64,000 nt of DNA from Sphingomonas yantingensis. Its GTDB lineage: Bacteria > Pseudomonadota > Alphaproteobacteria > Sphingomonadales > Sphingomonadaceae. The notes under the pieces are model-generated. The model was not told where the DNA came from. It worked only from the letters and a program-made list of their open reading frames with translations, and made no database searches. Made by a program: the position numbers and the translations under genes. Below are positions 37,638 through 48,743 of the stretch, piece by piece (the stretch's first letter is position 1; each line of letters begins with the position of its first letter). The stretch lies in NCBI RefSeq assembly GCF_014199325.1, contig NZ_JACIJJ010000003.1, positions 62,001 to 126,000 of the forward strand, given 5' to 3'.

Positions 37638-38378
37638 ATGGTCGAACGGCTCGTCGCGATCGTGGCGCGCCTGCGCGATCCGATCGATGGTTGCGAATGG
37701 GATCGCGCGCAGGATTTCCGCTCGATCGCGCCTTACACGATCGAGGAAGCCTATGAGGTCGCCGATGCGTGCGAGCGCGGCGACATGGGCGAACTGAAGG
37801 ACGAGCTCGGCGACCTGCTGCTCCAGGTTGTCTTTCACAGCCGGATGGCCGAGGAAGCCGGGGCGTTCACGCTGGCCGACGTCGTCGCCGCGATCAGCGA
37901 CAAGATGGAGCGCCGCCACCCGCATATCTTCGGCGACCGCAAGCATGGCGGTCACCATCTCTGGGAAGCGATCAAGGCCGAAGAGCGCGCCGGCAAGGAA
38001 GACAAGAGCGCGCTGGCCGGGGTCGCCCTCGGCCTGCCCGCGCTCAGTCGCGCCGAGAAGCTCCAGAAGCGCGCCGCCCGCGTCGGCTTTGACTGGCCCG
38101 ACGCGAGCGGCGCGCGCGCGAAGATCGACGAGGAACTGGCCGAGGTCGAGGCCGCCACCGATCCCGACCACCGCGCCGAGGAAGTCGGCGACCTCCTATT
38201 CGCGGTCGTCAATTGGGCACGCTTTCACGGCATCGATCCCGAGGCCGCGCTTCGCCGGGGCAACGCCAAGTTCGAGCGCCGCTTTCGCGCAATGGAGGCC
38301 GAGGGCGGCGAAGCATTCCCGACCCTCGACCTCGAAAGCCAGGAAGCGCTCTGGCAAAAGGTGAAGTCCACGGAGTGA
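37638..38378 (+). CDS. mazG: Nucleoside triphosphate pyrophosphohydrolase MazG
   Basis: The protein has 246 residues from ATG 37638, preceded by GGAGT at seven bases; a GTG at 37608 adds 10 unlikely residues. The tandem MazG domains show CEWDRAQDFRSIAPYTIEEAYEV and DELGDLLLQVVFHSRMAEE, with a second EExx-type set near 165-195. It removes noncanonical and excess NTPs. An AT-rich inverted repeat ATAATG-TG-CATTAT lies near 37604-37617. The stop is one base from the hflX stop on the other strand. Confidence 0.95.
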   Translation: MVERLVAIVARLRDPIDGCEWDRAQDFRSIAPYTIEEAYEVADACERGDMGELKDELGDLLLQVVFHSRMAEEAGAFTLADVVAAISDKMERRHPHIFGDRKHGGHHLWEAIKAEERAGKEDKSALAGVALGLPALSRAEKLQKRAARVGFDWPDASGARAKIDEELAEVEAATDPDHRAEEVGDLLFAVVNWARFHGIDPEAALRRGNAKFERRFRAMEAEGGEAFPTLDLESQEALWQKVKSTE

Positions 38379-38379
38379 C

Positions 38380-39672
38380 TTAGCCGGCGCGGCTCACGAA
38401 TCGCTCATGGTCTTCCGGTGCCAGTCGCACCTCGTAATGCGCACCGTCATCGGCCATCCAATGGTCGAGCACCTCGCCATGCTGGTGCAGCCATGCCGCC
38501 CCCGCCCCGTCGGCCGGATCTAGCGTCAGGATGAAGCGCCGATGCCCTGCCGTCAGCCACGCCGCCGCCGCGGCGACAAGGTCGTCCACCCCCTCCCCGG
38601 TCAGCGCCGAGATCGCGACGACGCCGGTCTTGGCATGCGCATCCTCGATCACCTCGTCGCGGCCGACGTCATCCAGCGCATCGAGCTTGTTCCAGGCCTC
38701 GATCCGCGGCGTGTCGGGATCGACGCCGATTTCGGTCAGCACATCCTCGACGTCCTGACGCTGCGCCTCACTGTCGGGATGCGCGATGTCGCGGACGTGG
38801 ATGAGCAGGTCGGCCGAAACCACCTCCTCCAGCGTCGCCTTGAACGCCGCGACGAGCTGCGTCGGCAGGTCGGAGACGAAGCCCACCGTGTCCGACAGGA
38901 TCGCCTTGTCGATCCCCGGCAGCGATACCTGGCGCAGCGTAGGATCGAGCGTCGCGAACAGCAGGTTCTCAGCCATCACCCCCGCCCCGGTCAGGCGATT
39001 GAACAGCGTCGACTTGCCTGCATTGGTATAGCCGACCAGCGCGACCACCGGCCACGGCGCGCGCTGGCGCCGGTCGCGGTGGAGCGTGCGCGTGCGGCTG
39101 ACCTGTTCGAGCTCGCGGCGAAGGCGCGCCATGCGGTCGCGGATCATTCGGCGGTCGGCTTCGATCTGCGTCTCGCCGGGGCCGCCGAGAAAGCCGAAGC
39201 CGCCGCGCTGCCGCTCGAGGTGGGTCCAGCTGCGCACAAGCCGCGACGACTGGTAATCGAGATGCGCGAGCTCGACCTGCAAGCGCCCCTCGGCCGTCCG
39301 CGCACGCTCGCCGAAGATTTCGAGGATCAGGCCCGTCCGGTCGATGACCTTGCAGCCAAGCCCGGTTTCCAGGTTCCGCTGCTGAACGGGCGTCAGCGCC
39401 GCGTAAAACACGGCAAGACCCACATCTAGCGCCTCGACCCGCTCGTGCAGGCCTTCGACCTGGCCGCCGCCGATCAGTGTTGCGGGGCGCGGCTGACGAA
39501 CGCGCAGGCCCACCCGCTCGACCACCTCGACGCCGATGGCGGCGGCAAGGCCGGCGGTTTCCTCGAGCCGGGCGTCCACCTCACGGCTCGCGCCGCCCTG
39601 ATCGGGCAGCACGACGATGGCGCGCGCGCCGCGGGCGAACTCCTCGGCGTCGCGATCGAACCCGGTGCTCAG
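38380..39672 (-). CDS. hflX: GTPase HflX, probable CTG start
   Basis: The P-loop [31 protein letters not shown] and the N-terminal HflX domain with GGGQVEGL and GGPGETQIE are clear. HflX binds and splits stalled ribosomes. The first ATG, GTG or TTG in frame is a GTG at 39612, giving 410 residues, but the 19 codons before it read [19 protein letters not shown], which continues naturally into the protein. A CTG at 39672 shares CTGA with the hfq stop, the same four-base geometry as many other junctions here, and gives 430 residues. If only GTG is used, the end is 39612. Confidence 0.93.
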   Translation of the reverse strand: MSTGFDRDAEEFARGARAIVVLPDQGGASREVDARLEETAGLAAAIGVEVVERVGLRVRQPRPATLIGGGQVEGLHERVEALDVGLAVFYAALTPVQQRNLETGLGCKVIDRTGLILEIFGERARTAEGRLQVELAHLDYQSSRLVRSWTHLERQRGGFGFLGGPGETQIEADRRMIRDRMARLRRELEQVSRTRTLHRDRRQRAPWPVVALVGYTNAGKSTLFNRLTGAGVMAENLLFATLDPTLRQVSLPGIDKAILSDTVGFVSDLPTQLVAAFKATLEEVVSADLLIHVRDIAHPDSEAQRQDVEDVLTEIGVDPDTPRIEAWNKLDALDDVGRDEVIEDAHAKTGVVAISALTGEGVDDLVAAAAAWLTAGHRRFILTLDPADGAGAAWLHQHGEVLDHWMADDGAHYEVRLAPEDHERFVSRAG

Positions 39673-40160
39673 GCTGCGTCCCCCTGCGCCTGCTCCTCGG
39701 CGAGGTTCAGCGGATTGGCCGGCTGGATCGTCGAGACCGCGTGCTTGTAGACGAGCTGCGACATGCCGTCGCGCTGGAGCAGCATGCAGAACAGGTCGAA
39801 CGCGGCGATCTGCCCCTGAAGCATTACGCCGTTGACGAGGAACATCGTCACCGGTTCCTGCTGGCGGCGCACCGCGCTCAAGAAGATTTCCTGCAATACG
39901 GGGTTCTTGCTGCCGTTATCCGACACGCTATCGATGATCGGCGACAGGTCGACATTGCCCGTGGGCATGATCGTTGAGATCGCGTGCTTGTAGATCAGCT
40001 GCGACTGGCCGTCGCGGCGCAGCAGGACCGAAAAATTGTCGAACCAGGTGACGATCCCCTGGAGCTTCACGCCCTTGACGAGAAACATCGTTACCGGCGT
40101 CTTCGCACGGCGGAGCGCGTTGAGGAACTGGTCCTGGAGCGAGGTTTGTTTGTCGGCCAT
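39669..40160 (-). CDS. hfq: RNA chaperone Hfq, tandem double-Sm form
   Basis: The protein has 163 residues instead of about 70-100. Two complete Hfq/Sm domains lie in one chain: residues 8-67 ([10 protein letters not shown]...[10 protein letters not shown]) and 88-147 ([10 protein letters not shown]...[10 protein letters not shown]), joined by a 20-residue linker. Both keep the Sm2 YKHA motif. Rim arginines are RR in each, but lateral residues differ (WFDNF against AFDLF). By inference three such chains would make the usual six-fold ring. Hfq pairs small RNAs with mRNAs. Downstream of ntrX and coupled to hflX. Confidence 0.97.
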   Translation of the reverse strand: MADKQTSLQDQFLNALRRAKTPVTMFLVKGVKLQGIVTWFDNFSVLLRRDGQSQLIYKHAISTIMPTGNVDLSPIIDSVSDNGSKNPVLQEIFLSAVRRQQEPVTMFLVNGVMLQGQIAAFDLFCMLLQRDGMSQLVYKHAVSTIQPANPLNLAEEQAQGDAA

Positions 40161-40287
40161 CGGTCGATCCCTTGTTCTTGGCGGGAATTACCCGCTACGC
40201 GCCGCTTTGCACGGCGTCGGTCGCGCGCCACGACGGCGCGTGATGCCAAGTTAGGGACGACGGGGCCGGGCGTCCAGCGCCCGCCCC

Positions 40288-41664
40288 TCAATCCTCGCGC
40301 GTTTCGGTAATACCGAGCAGCTTGAGTTTGCGGTGGAGGGCCGATCGCTCCATGCCGATGAAGCTCGCGGTGCGGCTGATATTGCCCGAAAAGCGCCGGA
40401 TCTGGACGCGCAGATATTCGCGCTCGAACGTTTCGCGCGCCTCGCGAAGCGGCGTGCCCATGATGGCGCTCGCGCCGATCCCGCCGCCGTCGCGGCCAGT
40501 CTGAAGCACTTCCGGCGGCAGCAGGTCGAGGTCGATACGGCCGATCCGGTCGCCGGGAGCAAGGATCACCGTTCGCTCGACAACGTTGCGAAGCTGGCGG
40601 ACATTGCCCGGCCATTCATAGCTTTGCAGCGCGACCATCGCATCGGGTGCGACCTCCGGCGTCGGCACGCGGCGGTCGGTAGCGTAGCGCGCGACGAAAT
40701 GCTCGACCAGTGGCGGAATATCCTCGCGCCGGTCGGCGATCGGCGGGATGACAACGGGGACGACGTTGAGGCGATAATAGAGGTCCTCGCGGAACCGCCC
40801 CTCCCCGATCTCGACCATCAGGTCGCGCGCGGTGGCGGAGACCACGCGCACATCGACCTTCACGACGCGCGTGCCGCCGACTCGGGTGAAACTTTGGTCA
40901 GTGAGGACGCGCAGGATGCGCGCCTGCGTCGCGACCGGCATGTCGGCGATCTCGTCGAGGAACAGCGTGCCGCCATGGGCCTGTTCGAGCAGGCCGGGGC
41001 GGACGAGATCGCCCGCTTCCTCGACGCCGAACAATTCCTCCTCGACGCGCTCGGGCGTCATCCGCGCCGCGCTGACGATCACGAACGGTGCATAGGCGCG
41101 CTGGCTCCAAGCGTGGAGCAGGCGCGCGGCGACTTCCTTGCCGACCCCCGGTCCGCCGGAGATCAGCACGCGGCTGCCGGTCTGCGCCACCCGCTTCAGC
41201 GTCGCGCGGACGGTGTTGATCGCCGCCGAACTGCCGGTGAGGTCGGTGTCGCGGCCGACACTGGCGCGCAGGTCCTCGACCTCGGCGCGCAGCCGCTCGG
41301 TCTCGGTCGCGCGCTTGACGAGAAGGAGTAGCCGCTCGGCTTCGAACGGCTTTTCGATGAAGTCCGACGCGCCGCGGCGGATCGCCGCGACCGCGGTGTC
41401 GAGATTGCCGTGGCCCGAAATGACCAGCACGGGAAGCGAGGGATCGCGCCGCTTGATCTCCTCCAGCAACTCCAGCCCATCAAGGCGAGAGCCGTGCAGC
41501 CACACGTCGAGCAGGACGAGGCTCGGCCGTCGCGTCGCGATCGCCTCGAGCGCCGCGTCGCTGTCACCGGCCGAGCGCGTGTCATAGCCCTCGTCCTCCA
41601 GCACGCCGGCCACCAGCTCGCGAATGTCGCGTTCGTCGTCGACGACGAGGATATCGAGGGTCAT
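40288..41664 (-). CDS. ntrX: Response regulator NtrX, without GAFTGA loop
   Basis: The protein has 458 residues. The receiver domain has phospho-acceptor Asp at about 53 (LLDVWL). The AAA+ domain has Walker A GGPGVGKE and Walker B GGTLFLDEIADMP. Between LFGVEEAG and LLEQAHGG the L1 loop is shortened, and the GAFTGA motif that contacts sigma54 is absent. The C-terminal Fis-type helix-turn-helix is in RTASFIGMERSALHRKLKLLG. It pairs with NtrY, encoded just upstream with an ATGA overlap, in nitrogen and redox control. Confidence 0.95.
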   Translation of the reverse strand: MTLDILVVDDERDIRELVAGVLEDEGYDTRSAGDSDAALEAIATRRPSLVLLDVWLHGSRLDGLELLEEIKRRDPSLPVLVISGHGNLDTAVAAIRRGASDFIEKPFEAERLLLLVKRATETERLRAEVEDLRASVGRDTDLTGSSAAINTVRATLKRVAQTGSRVLISGGPGVGKEVAARLLHAWSQRAYAPFVIVSAARMTPERVEEELFGVEEAGDLVRPGLLEQAHGGTLFLDEIADMPVATQARILRVLTDQSFTRVGGTRVVKVDVRVVSATARDLMVEIGEGRFREDLYYRLNVVPVVIPPIADRREDIPPLVEHFVARYATDRRVPTPEVAPDAMVALQSYEWPGNVRQLRNVVERTVILAPGDRIGRIDLDLLPPEVLQTGRDGGGIGASAIMGTPLREARETFEREYLRVQIRRFSGNISRTASFIGMERSALHRKLKLLGITETRED

Positions 41665-43931
41665 GGGTTCGGGTTCCGGGTACGGGTCAACATCAGGAAA
41701 CGGTCGTCGTCGGTCGGCGCGGGCGTCGCCTCGGCATCCTCGGGCGCGGCGAGCGGCTCTAGCGCGCGCGCGTCGAAGGAAAGCGTCACGACCGTGCCGC
41801 CGCCGGGCCGATCGGCAAAGGCGATCGTGCCCATATGCTCCTCGGCGATTTTCTTGACGATCGCGAGGCCAAGGCCGGTGCCGCGGCTGCGCGTCGTCAT
41901 ATAGGGCTCGACGATGCGGTCACGCTCGACCGGCAGGCCGACGCCGTTGTCGGCGATCGAAAGCGTGACGCGGCCGTTCGCCTTCGCCAGCGCCATCACC
42001 ATCTCGCCCTGCGGCAGGTCGTCGGCGGGCGGGCGCGCCTCGATCGCCTCCGCGGCGTTCTTGATGAGGTTGGTCAGCGCCTGCCCGATCTGGCGCCGGT
42101 CGCAGACGAGGCTGACGGGTGCGTCGGCATCGGCGTCGAGGCGGAAGGCGATGCCCGGGTGGCCGACCTCGTGCAGGAACATCGACTGGCGCGCGATATC
42201 GACCAGCGATTCTCGGCGGAACACGGGCTTCGGCATCCGCGCGAAGGACGAGAATTCGTCGACCATCCGGCGCAGGTCGCCGACCTGGCGAACGATCGTT
42301 TCGGTCAGGCGCGAGAAGGTCGTGTCACTCGGCTCGATGTTCTTGCCATAGCGCCGCTGTAGACGTTCGGCCGCAAGCTGGATCGGGGTGAGCGGGTTCT
42401 TGATCTCGTGCGCGATGCGGCGGGCAACATCGGCCCAGGCGGCACGCCGCTGGTCGGCGAGCTGCTGGGTGATATCGTCGAACGTCAGGATCGGCCCGGC
42501 AGCTTCGCGCGTAATCTTGACCGCCAGCGTCCGCGGCTCGCCGCCGCGCGCGACCTGCACCACCGCCTCGCGCTGGTCACTCGCGAGCAGCGCGTCGAGC
42601 TCCGGCGCGACCTCGACCAGCGGGCGGCCGATCGCATGGCTTTCGCCCACCTGGAGCAGGTTGGCGGCCGAGCTATTGAGCAGGCGCACGGTTCGCCCCG
42701 CCCCGATCGAGACGATGCCCGCGGACACCCCCGACATGACCGCCTCGATCAGCGCGCGGCGGCTTTCGGATTCGGCATTGGCGGTGACGAGCGCGCCGGT
42801 CTGTTCCTTAAGCCGCTCGGTCATCGTGTTGAACGCAGCCGCCAGCGAGCCGACCTCGTCCATCCGTTTGGGCATGCTGACCCGCGCATCGAAATTGCCA
42901 CCTGCGACACGGCGCGCGGCATCGACGAGGTCGTTGACCGGCCGGACGAGACGATCGGCAATGGCGAGCGCGGCGAACACCGCGAGCCCGACGATGAACA
43001 GCGAGATGCCGAGCAGCGCGAGGTTGAACCGAAGCTGCAGCGACCGCGACCGTTCGCGAAGCGCGCGATAGTCGGCAACGACGCCCTCGGCGCGCTGCTT
43101 GCGCTGCATCAGCTCCTTGGCGCCGACGACGCGACTCGATGCGACGAGATACTGCGTGCCCGGCACCGGCGCGATCGACTGCACCCGCTCGCCACTGACG
43201 ATCACGACGCTGGGCTTGCCCGCCAGCACCGCGCGGGCGTCGGCGACGCGGATGCTGCTCGCCAGCCCGCGCTCATACGGGTCGAGCAGCGCGAAGGTCA
43301 GTATCTCGCCCTTTGGCGACACGCCGAAGATGATCGATTCGGCCAGGCTGCGCTGCAAGACGCTTTGCGCATAGGTGCCGACGAACTCGGTCGTGTCGAA
43401 GCCGTAGCCGCTCGACAACAGGTTCGCGACGTCCTTGCCGACGGCGACGTTCTCGCCATCGACCCACCGCGTCATCTCGACATAGGATTCGTTGGCAAGC
43501 GTCGCCGCGCGCTCGATCATGTCCTTGGCGCGGTCGGAGTACCAGAACTCGACACCGTACTGGAACAGCATCGACGCGACGATCGTGACGAGGATCATCG
43601 GCACGCTAGCGAGGACCGAGAATAGCGCGACAAGCCGGACGTGGAGCCGCCCCTGCCCGCCCGCCGCCGTCGCCATCGCGCGCTTGATCGCGATGCGGCG
43701 GCCGATCAGCACCAGCAGCGCCACCGCGGGGACAAGGTTGGCGACCATCAACAACGCCACCAGCGGCGGCGTGAGCGGCCGCGGCGAACTCGGGTCCGCG
43801 GTGATCGTGAAGTAGGTAGCGATGCCGATGGCGACCGCCAGCGCGAGCACGCCGAGTTCGACGAGCGGCGTGACGCCAAGGCGCTTGCGCGGTTCGGTAT
43901 TTAGTACGTCGGGAACGGCAACAGCCTCCAT
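41661..43931 (-). CDS. ntrY: Sensor histidine kinase NtrY
   Basis: The protein has 756 residues from ATG 43931; a start at 43970 adds 13 residues. Three or more membrane helices lie in the first 130 residues, with a large periplasmic part, a further helix near 300, then HAMP and PAS domains. The phospho-accepting H box is [18 protein letters not shown] and the ATPase part shows NLIKNAAEAIE, DNGVGLP and GTGLGLAIVKK. Partner of NtrX. It starts 60 bases after ntrC. Confidence 0.96.
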   Translation of the reverse strand: MEAVAVPDVLNTEPRKRLGVTPLVELGVLALAVAIGIATYFTITADPSSPRPLTPPLVALLMVANLVPAVALLVLIGRRIAIKRAMATAAGGQGRLHVRLVALFSVLASVPMILVTIVASMLFQYGVEFWYSDRAKDMIERAATLANESYVEMTRWVDGENVAVGKDVANLLSSGYGFDTTEFVGTYAQSVLQRSLAESIIFGVSPKGEILTFALLDPYERGLASSIRVADARAVLAGKPSVVIVSGERVQSIAPVPGTQYLVASSRVVGAKELMQRKQRAEGVVADYRALRERSRSLQLRFNLALLGISLFIVGLAVFAALAIADRLVRPVNDLVDAARRVAGGNFDARVSMPKRMDEVGSLAAAFNTMTERLKEQTGALVTANAESESRRALIEAVMSGVSAGIVSIGAGRTVRLLNSSAANLLQVGESHAIGRPLVEVAPELDALLASDQREAVVQVARGGEPRTLAVKITREAAGPILTFDDITQQLADQRRAAWADVARRIAHEIKNPLTPIQLAAERLQRRYGKNIEPSDTTFSRLTETIVRQVGDLRRMVDEFSSFARMPKPVFRRESLVDIARQSMFLHEVGHPGIAFRLDADADAPVSLVCDRRQIGQALTNLIKNAAEAIEARPPADDLPQGEMVMALAKANGRVTLSIADNGVGLPVERDRIVEPYMTTRSRGTGLGLAIVKKIAEEHMGTIAFADRPGGGTVVTLSFDARALEPLAAPEDAEATPAPTDDDRFLMLTRTRNPNP

Positions 43932-43991
43932 CGTTGCAAGCGTACAACGTCGCCGTTGCTTGGAAAACACATTCTTTGGGTCATTTGGTCG

Positions 43992-45436
<1,445 letters not shown>

Positions 45437-45440
<4 letters not shown>

Positions 45441-46528
45441 GCGTCCGCCCGCGGCAACAGGATACGCAGCACCGTCCATTCAGGCTCTCCCTCCCGCGCA
45501 TAGGCGACGATCCCGCCCATGTCGCGCACCAGCTTGTCGACCAGCGGCAGGCCCAGCCCCTGCCCCTCGGGCTTGCCCGACACGAACGGCTCGAACAGAT
45601 GGTCCGCGATGTCGGCGGGGGCACCCGGGCCGTTGTCGAGCACGCAGATCTCGATCGGCAGCTTCTGGCGCGGGCGCCCCGGCGCGGCGCTGGCCGACAT
45701 GCCGTGACGATAGGCCGTGGCGATCTGGATGCACGGATCGGGATGCCCGGCCAGCGCCTCCGCCGCGTTCTTCATCAGGTTGACTATGACCTGCACGAAG
45801 CGGTCGCCGTCGATCAGCACGTGTGGCAGCGAGGGGTCGAATCGCTCCTCGATCGCGACGCCGCGCGCAAAGCCCGCCTGCGCGACGCGCTTGGCATGCG
45901 CGAGCAGCGGATAGATGTTGGCCGCTTCCAGCACCGGCGCACGGGTGTCGGTGAAGTCCTGCATCCGATCGATCAGCGCGGCGATGCGGTCGACTTCGGT
46001 GGTGATAAGTTCGGTCAGCTCGCGCTCGCCGCCGGCATCGCCGAGCAGCTGCGCCGCGCCGCGGATGCCCGACAGCGGGTTCTTGATCTCGTGCGCCAGC
46101 ATCGCCGCCGCGCCCATCGCCGCACGCGCGCCGCCGCGCTCAGCCATGCCGTGCCGCCGCCCGGCGACCGCATCGTGGAGCGTGATGATCCGCCAGCCCC
46201 GCTCGGGCAGCAGCGCCTCCGCCATGTCGACGCGCAGGCGGTGCCCGCGCCGCGTCACGACCTCCGTATCGACGAGCGCCAGCCCACCACGGTCACGGTT
46301 CCGGACGTAATCGTCGGGCAGCTCCAGCACCTGTGTCAGCCCCAGCCCGCGTATCGATCGTTCCGACTGGTTTAGCAGCAGCTCGCACGCGCCGTTGGCG
46401 AAGACGATGCCGTCGCCGGCATCGAGCACCAGCACCGCCACGGGGAGCGCCGCGAACAGCTCCGCCGCGCTCGGCCCGCTGCTCGCTGTCAGCCCGCCCT
46501 CGATCAGGCTGCCGCGCGCGAACGCCAC
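45437..46528 (-). CDS. ntrB: Nitrogen sensor histidine kinase NtrB
   Basis: The protein has about 363 residues from a GTG at 46528, overlapping the dusB end by 25 bases. A CTG at 46507 would give the shared CTGA junction and 356 residues; no ATG or TTG fits. There is no membrane helix. A PAS domain (about 20-115) is followed by the H box [20 protein letters not shown] and the ATPase motifs [17 protein letters not shown] and [12 protein letters not shown]. It is cytoplasmic, probably controlled by PII proteins. The frame is open far upstream through dusB, which is shadow. Confidence 0.94.
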
Positions 46529-47502
46529 GGCGCGTAGAATTCGGCGAGCATCGCCTTGACGACATTCGGATCGGGCTGCTGGTTGACGCGGTTGCGGAAC
46601 TCCGCCGATCCGGTCAGGCCCCGCGTGTACCAACCGATATGCTTGCGCGCCATGTTGACGCCCGTCTCGGTCCCGTAGTGGGAGAGCATCATGTCGTAAT
46701 GCTCGGCGATCAGTTCGTACTGCGCCTCGATCGACGGGTCGGCGACCTGCCGCCCGGTCGCAAAATGCTGCATCACCTGGCCGAGCAGCCACGGCTTTCC
46801 ATAGGCGCCGCGGCCGATCATCACGCCGTCCGCGCCCGATTGCGCGAGTGCGGTCTCGGCATCCTCGATCGAGCAGATGTCGCCGTTGACGATGACGGGC
46901 AGGCTCACCGCGTCCTTGACCCGGCGGACGAACGCCCAGTCGGCATTGCCCTTGTACATCTGGTTGCGGGTGCGCCCGTGGACGGTGATGAGCTGCGCAC
47001 CCAGATCCTGCGCGATCCGCGCGAGTTCGGGGGCGTTGAGACTGGTGTGATCCCAGCCCATCCGCATCTTGACGGTGACGGGCACCTTCACCGCCTTGAC
47101 CACCGCGTCGATCAGGCTGGCGGCGAGCGGCAGGTCGCGCATCAGCGCCGAGCCCGCGTCGCCGTTCACCACCTTCTTCACCGGGCAGCCCATGTTGATG
47201 TCGATGATCGCCGCACCGCGATCCTCGTTGAGCTTCGCTGCCTCGGCCATTTCCTTGGGGCTGCAGCCGGCAAGCTGCATCGACACCGGCTCCTCGACCG
47301 GGTCCCACGCCGCCTTTTGCAGCGACTGGCGCGTCTCGCGGATCATCGCCTGGCTGGCGATCATCTCGGTCACGTTGAGGCCCGATCCGAAGCGGCGCAC
47401 CAGTTTGCGGAACGGCAGGTCGGTGACGCCGGTCATCGGCGCGAGGATCACGGGGCTGTCGATCCGCACCGGACCGATCTGGATGGGCGAAAGCTGGGTC
47501 AT
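46504..47502 (-). CDS. dusB: tRNA-dihydrouridine synthase B
   Basis: The protein has 332 residues. FMN barrel motifs include [30 protein letters not shown] with the catalytic Cys, [22 protein letters not shown] and [14 protein letters not shown]. It reduces uridines in tRNA. It is the nifR3 gene that heads the ntr cluster in alphaproteobacteria. Divergent from ispDF with 92 bases between. Confidence 0.97.
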   Translation of the reverse strand: MTQLSPIQIGPVRIDSPVILAPMTGVTDLPFRKLVRRFGSGLNVTEMIASQAMIRETRQSLQKAAWDPVEEPVSMQLAGCSPKEMAEAAKLNEDRGAAIIDINMGCPVKKVVNGDAGSALMRDLPLAASLIDAVVKAVKVPVTVKMRMGWDHTSLNAPELARIAQDLGAQLITVHGRTRNQMYKGNADWAFVRRVKDAVSLPVIVNGDICSIEDAETALAQSGADGVMIGRGAYGKPWLLGQVMQHFATGRQVADPSIEAQYELIAEHYDMMLSHYGTETGVNMARKHIGWYTRGLTGSAEFRNRVNQQPDPNVVKAMLAEFYAPWRSRAAA

Positions 47503-47594
47503 GAAAACTGCCTGAAAAACAGGCAGCCCCTACTCCAATGACCCGCGACTGGCAAGGCTGGCGGGCCTCTCGCGATTGGGCTAGGCGCGCGGCG

Positions 47595-48743
47595 ATGGAT
47601 CGCCTCAAGACCGCAGCCCTCATCGTCGCCGCCGGACAGGGCACGCGTGCCGGCGGCCCCAAGCAGTTCCGCACGCTCGGCGGACGGCCGATGCTTGCGT
47701 GGAGCCACGCGGCGCTGTCCGCGCACCCGGCGATCGACCAAGTCCTCGTCGCAATCGCGAGCGGACAGGAAGGCGAGCTTGCCGCGGCGCTTGGCGAGGT
47801 GCCCTTCGTCATCGGTGGCGCGACGCGGCGCGAGTCGGTGCGCGCGGGCCTCGACAGGCTCGCGGCCGAGGGGATCGAGCGCGTCCTCGTCCATGACGCT
47901 GCCCGCCCCTTCGTCCCCGCCGCGGTCGTCGATGCGCTGGTCGCGGCACTGGACGGCGACGCCGGGGCCACACCCGCCATCGCCGTGGCCGACACGCTGG
48001 CGCGCGGGATCGAGGTGCTGGGCGACACCGTGCCGCGCGACGGCCTCGTCCGCATTCAGACGCCGCAGGCGTTCCGCCTCGCCGACCTGATCGCCGCGCA
48101 CGACGCCTGGCCCGCCGATGCCGAGGCGACCGACGATGCGCAGATGTTGCGCGCCGCCGGCCATACCGTGGCGCTCGTCGAAGGAAGCCCGATGCTCGAC
48201 AAGATCACCTACCCCGCCGACTTCGCCGCTGCCGAAGCGCGCCTTGCCGGCACGCTGGTCAGCCGCAGCGCCACCGGCTTCGACGTGCACCGGCTTGAGG
48301 CGGGCGAGGAACTCTGGCTCGGCGGCGTGCTCATCCCGCACGACAAGGGGCTGTCCGGGCATAGCGACGCCGACGTGGCGCTCCATGCGATCACCGACGC
48401 GCTGCTCGGCACGATCGGTGCGGGCGACATTGGCCTCCACTTTCCGCCCAGCGACCCGCAGTGGAAGGGCGCGCGCTCCGACCAGTTTCTCGCCCACGCC
48501 GCCGGGCTGGTGCGGGCAGCGGGCGGGATCGTCGATTTCGTCGACCTCACCCTGATGTGCGAGGCGCCGAAGATCGGCCCGCACCGTCAGGCGATGCGCG
48601 AGCGGATCGCCGAAATCTTGCAGCTTCCGGTGGCCCACGTTAGCGTCAAGGCAACGACGACCGAACGGCTGGGCTTCACCGGCCGCGGCGAGGGGGTCGC
48701 GGCACAGGCGTGCGCGACGATCCGCATTCCGGGACAGGCATGA
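47595..48743 (+). CDS. ispDF: Bifunctional MEP cytidylyltransferase / MECDP synthase (IspDF)
   Basis: The fusion has 382 residues from ATG 47595 (MDRLKTAALIVAAGQGTRAGG). The IspD half (1 to about 220) has LIVAAGQGTRAG and VLVHDAARPFV. The IspF half (about 225-382) opens with RSATGFDVHRLEAGEEL and has HSDADVALHAITDALLG and VSVKATTTERLGFTGRGEG. It carries out steps 3 and 5 of the MEP isoprenoid pathway. Joined to the next gene by ATGA. Confidence 0.98.
   Translation: MDRLKTAALIVAAGQGTRAGGPKQFRTLGGRPMLAWSHAALSAHPAIDQVLVAIASGQEGELAAALGEVPFVIGGATRRESVRAGLDRLAAEGIERVLVHDAARPFVPAAVVDALVAALDGDAGATPAIAVADTLARGIEVLGDTVPRDGLVRIQTPQAFRLADLIAAHDAWPADAEATDDAQMLRAAGHTVALVEGSPMLDKITYPADFAAAEARLAGTLVSRSATGFDVHRLEAGEELWLGGVLIPHDKGLSGHSDADVALHAITDALLGTIGAGDIGLHFPPSDPQWKGARSDQFLAHAAGLVRAAGGIVDFVDLTLMCEAPKIGPHRQAMRERIAEILQLPVAHVSVKATTTERLGFTGRGEGVAAQACATIRIPGQA

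Noticed and set aside
46528..48055. Upstream extension of the ntrB frame across dusB and ispDF
   Set aside because: The extension is out-of-frame dusB sequence; only the part from the PAS domain on is real.
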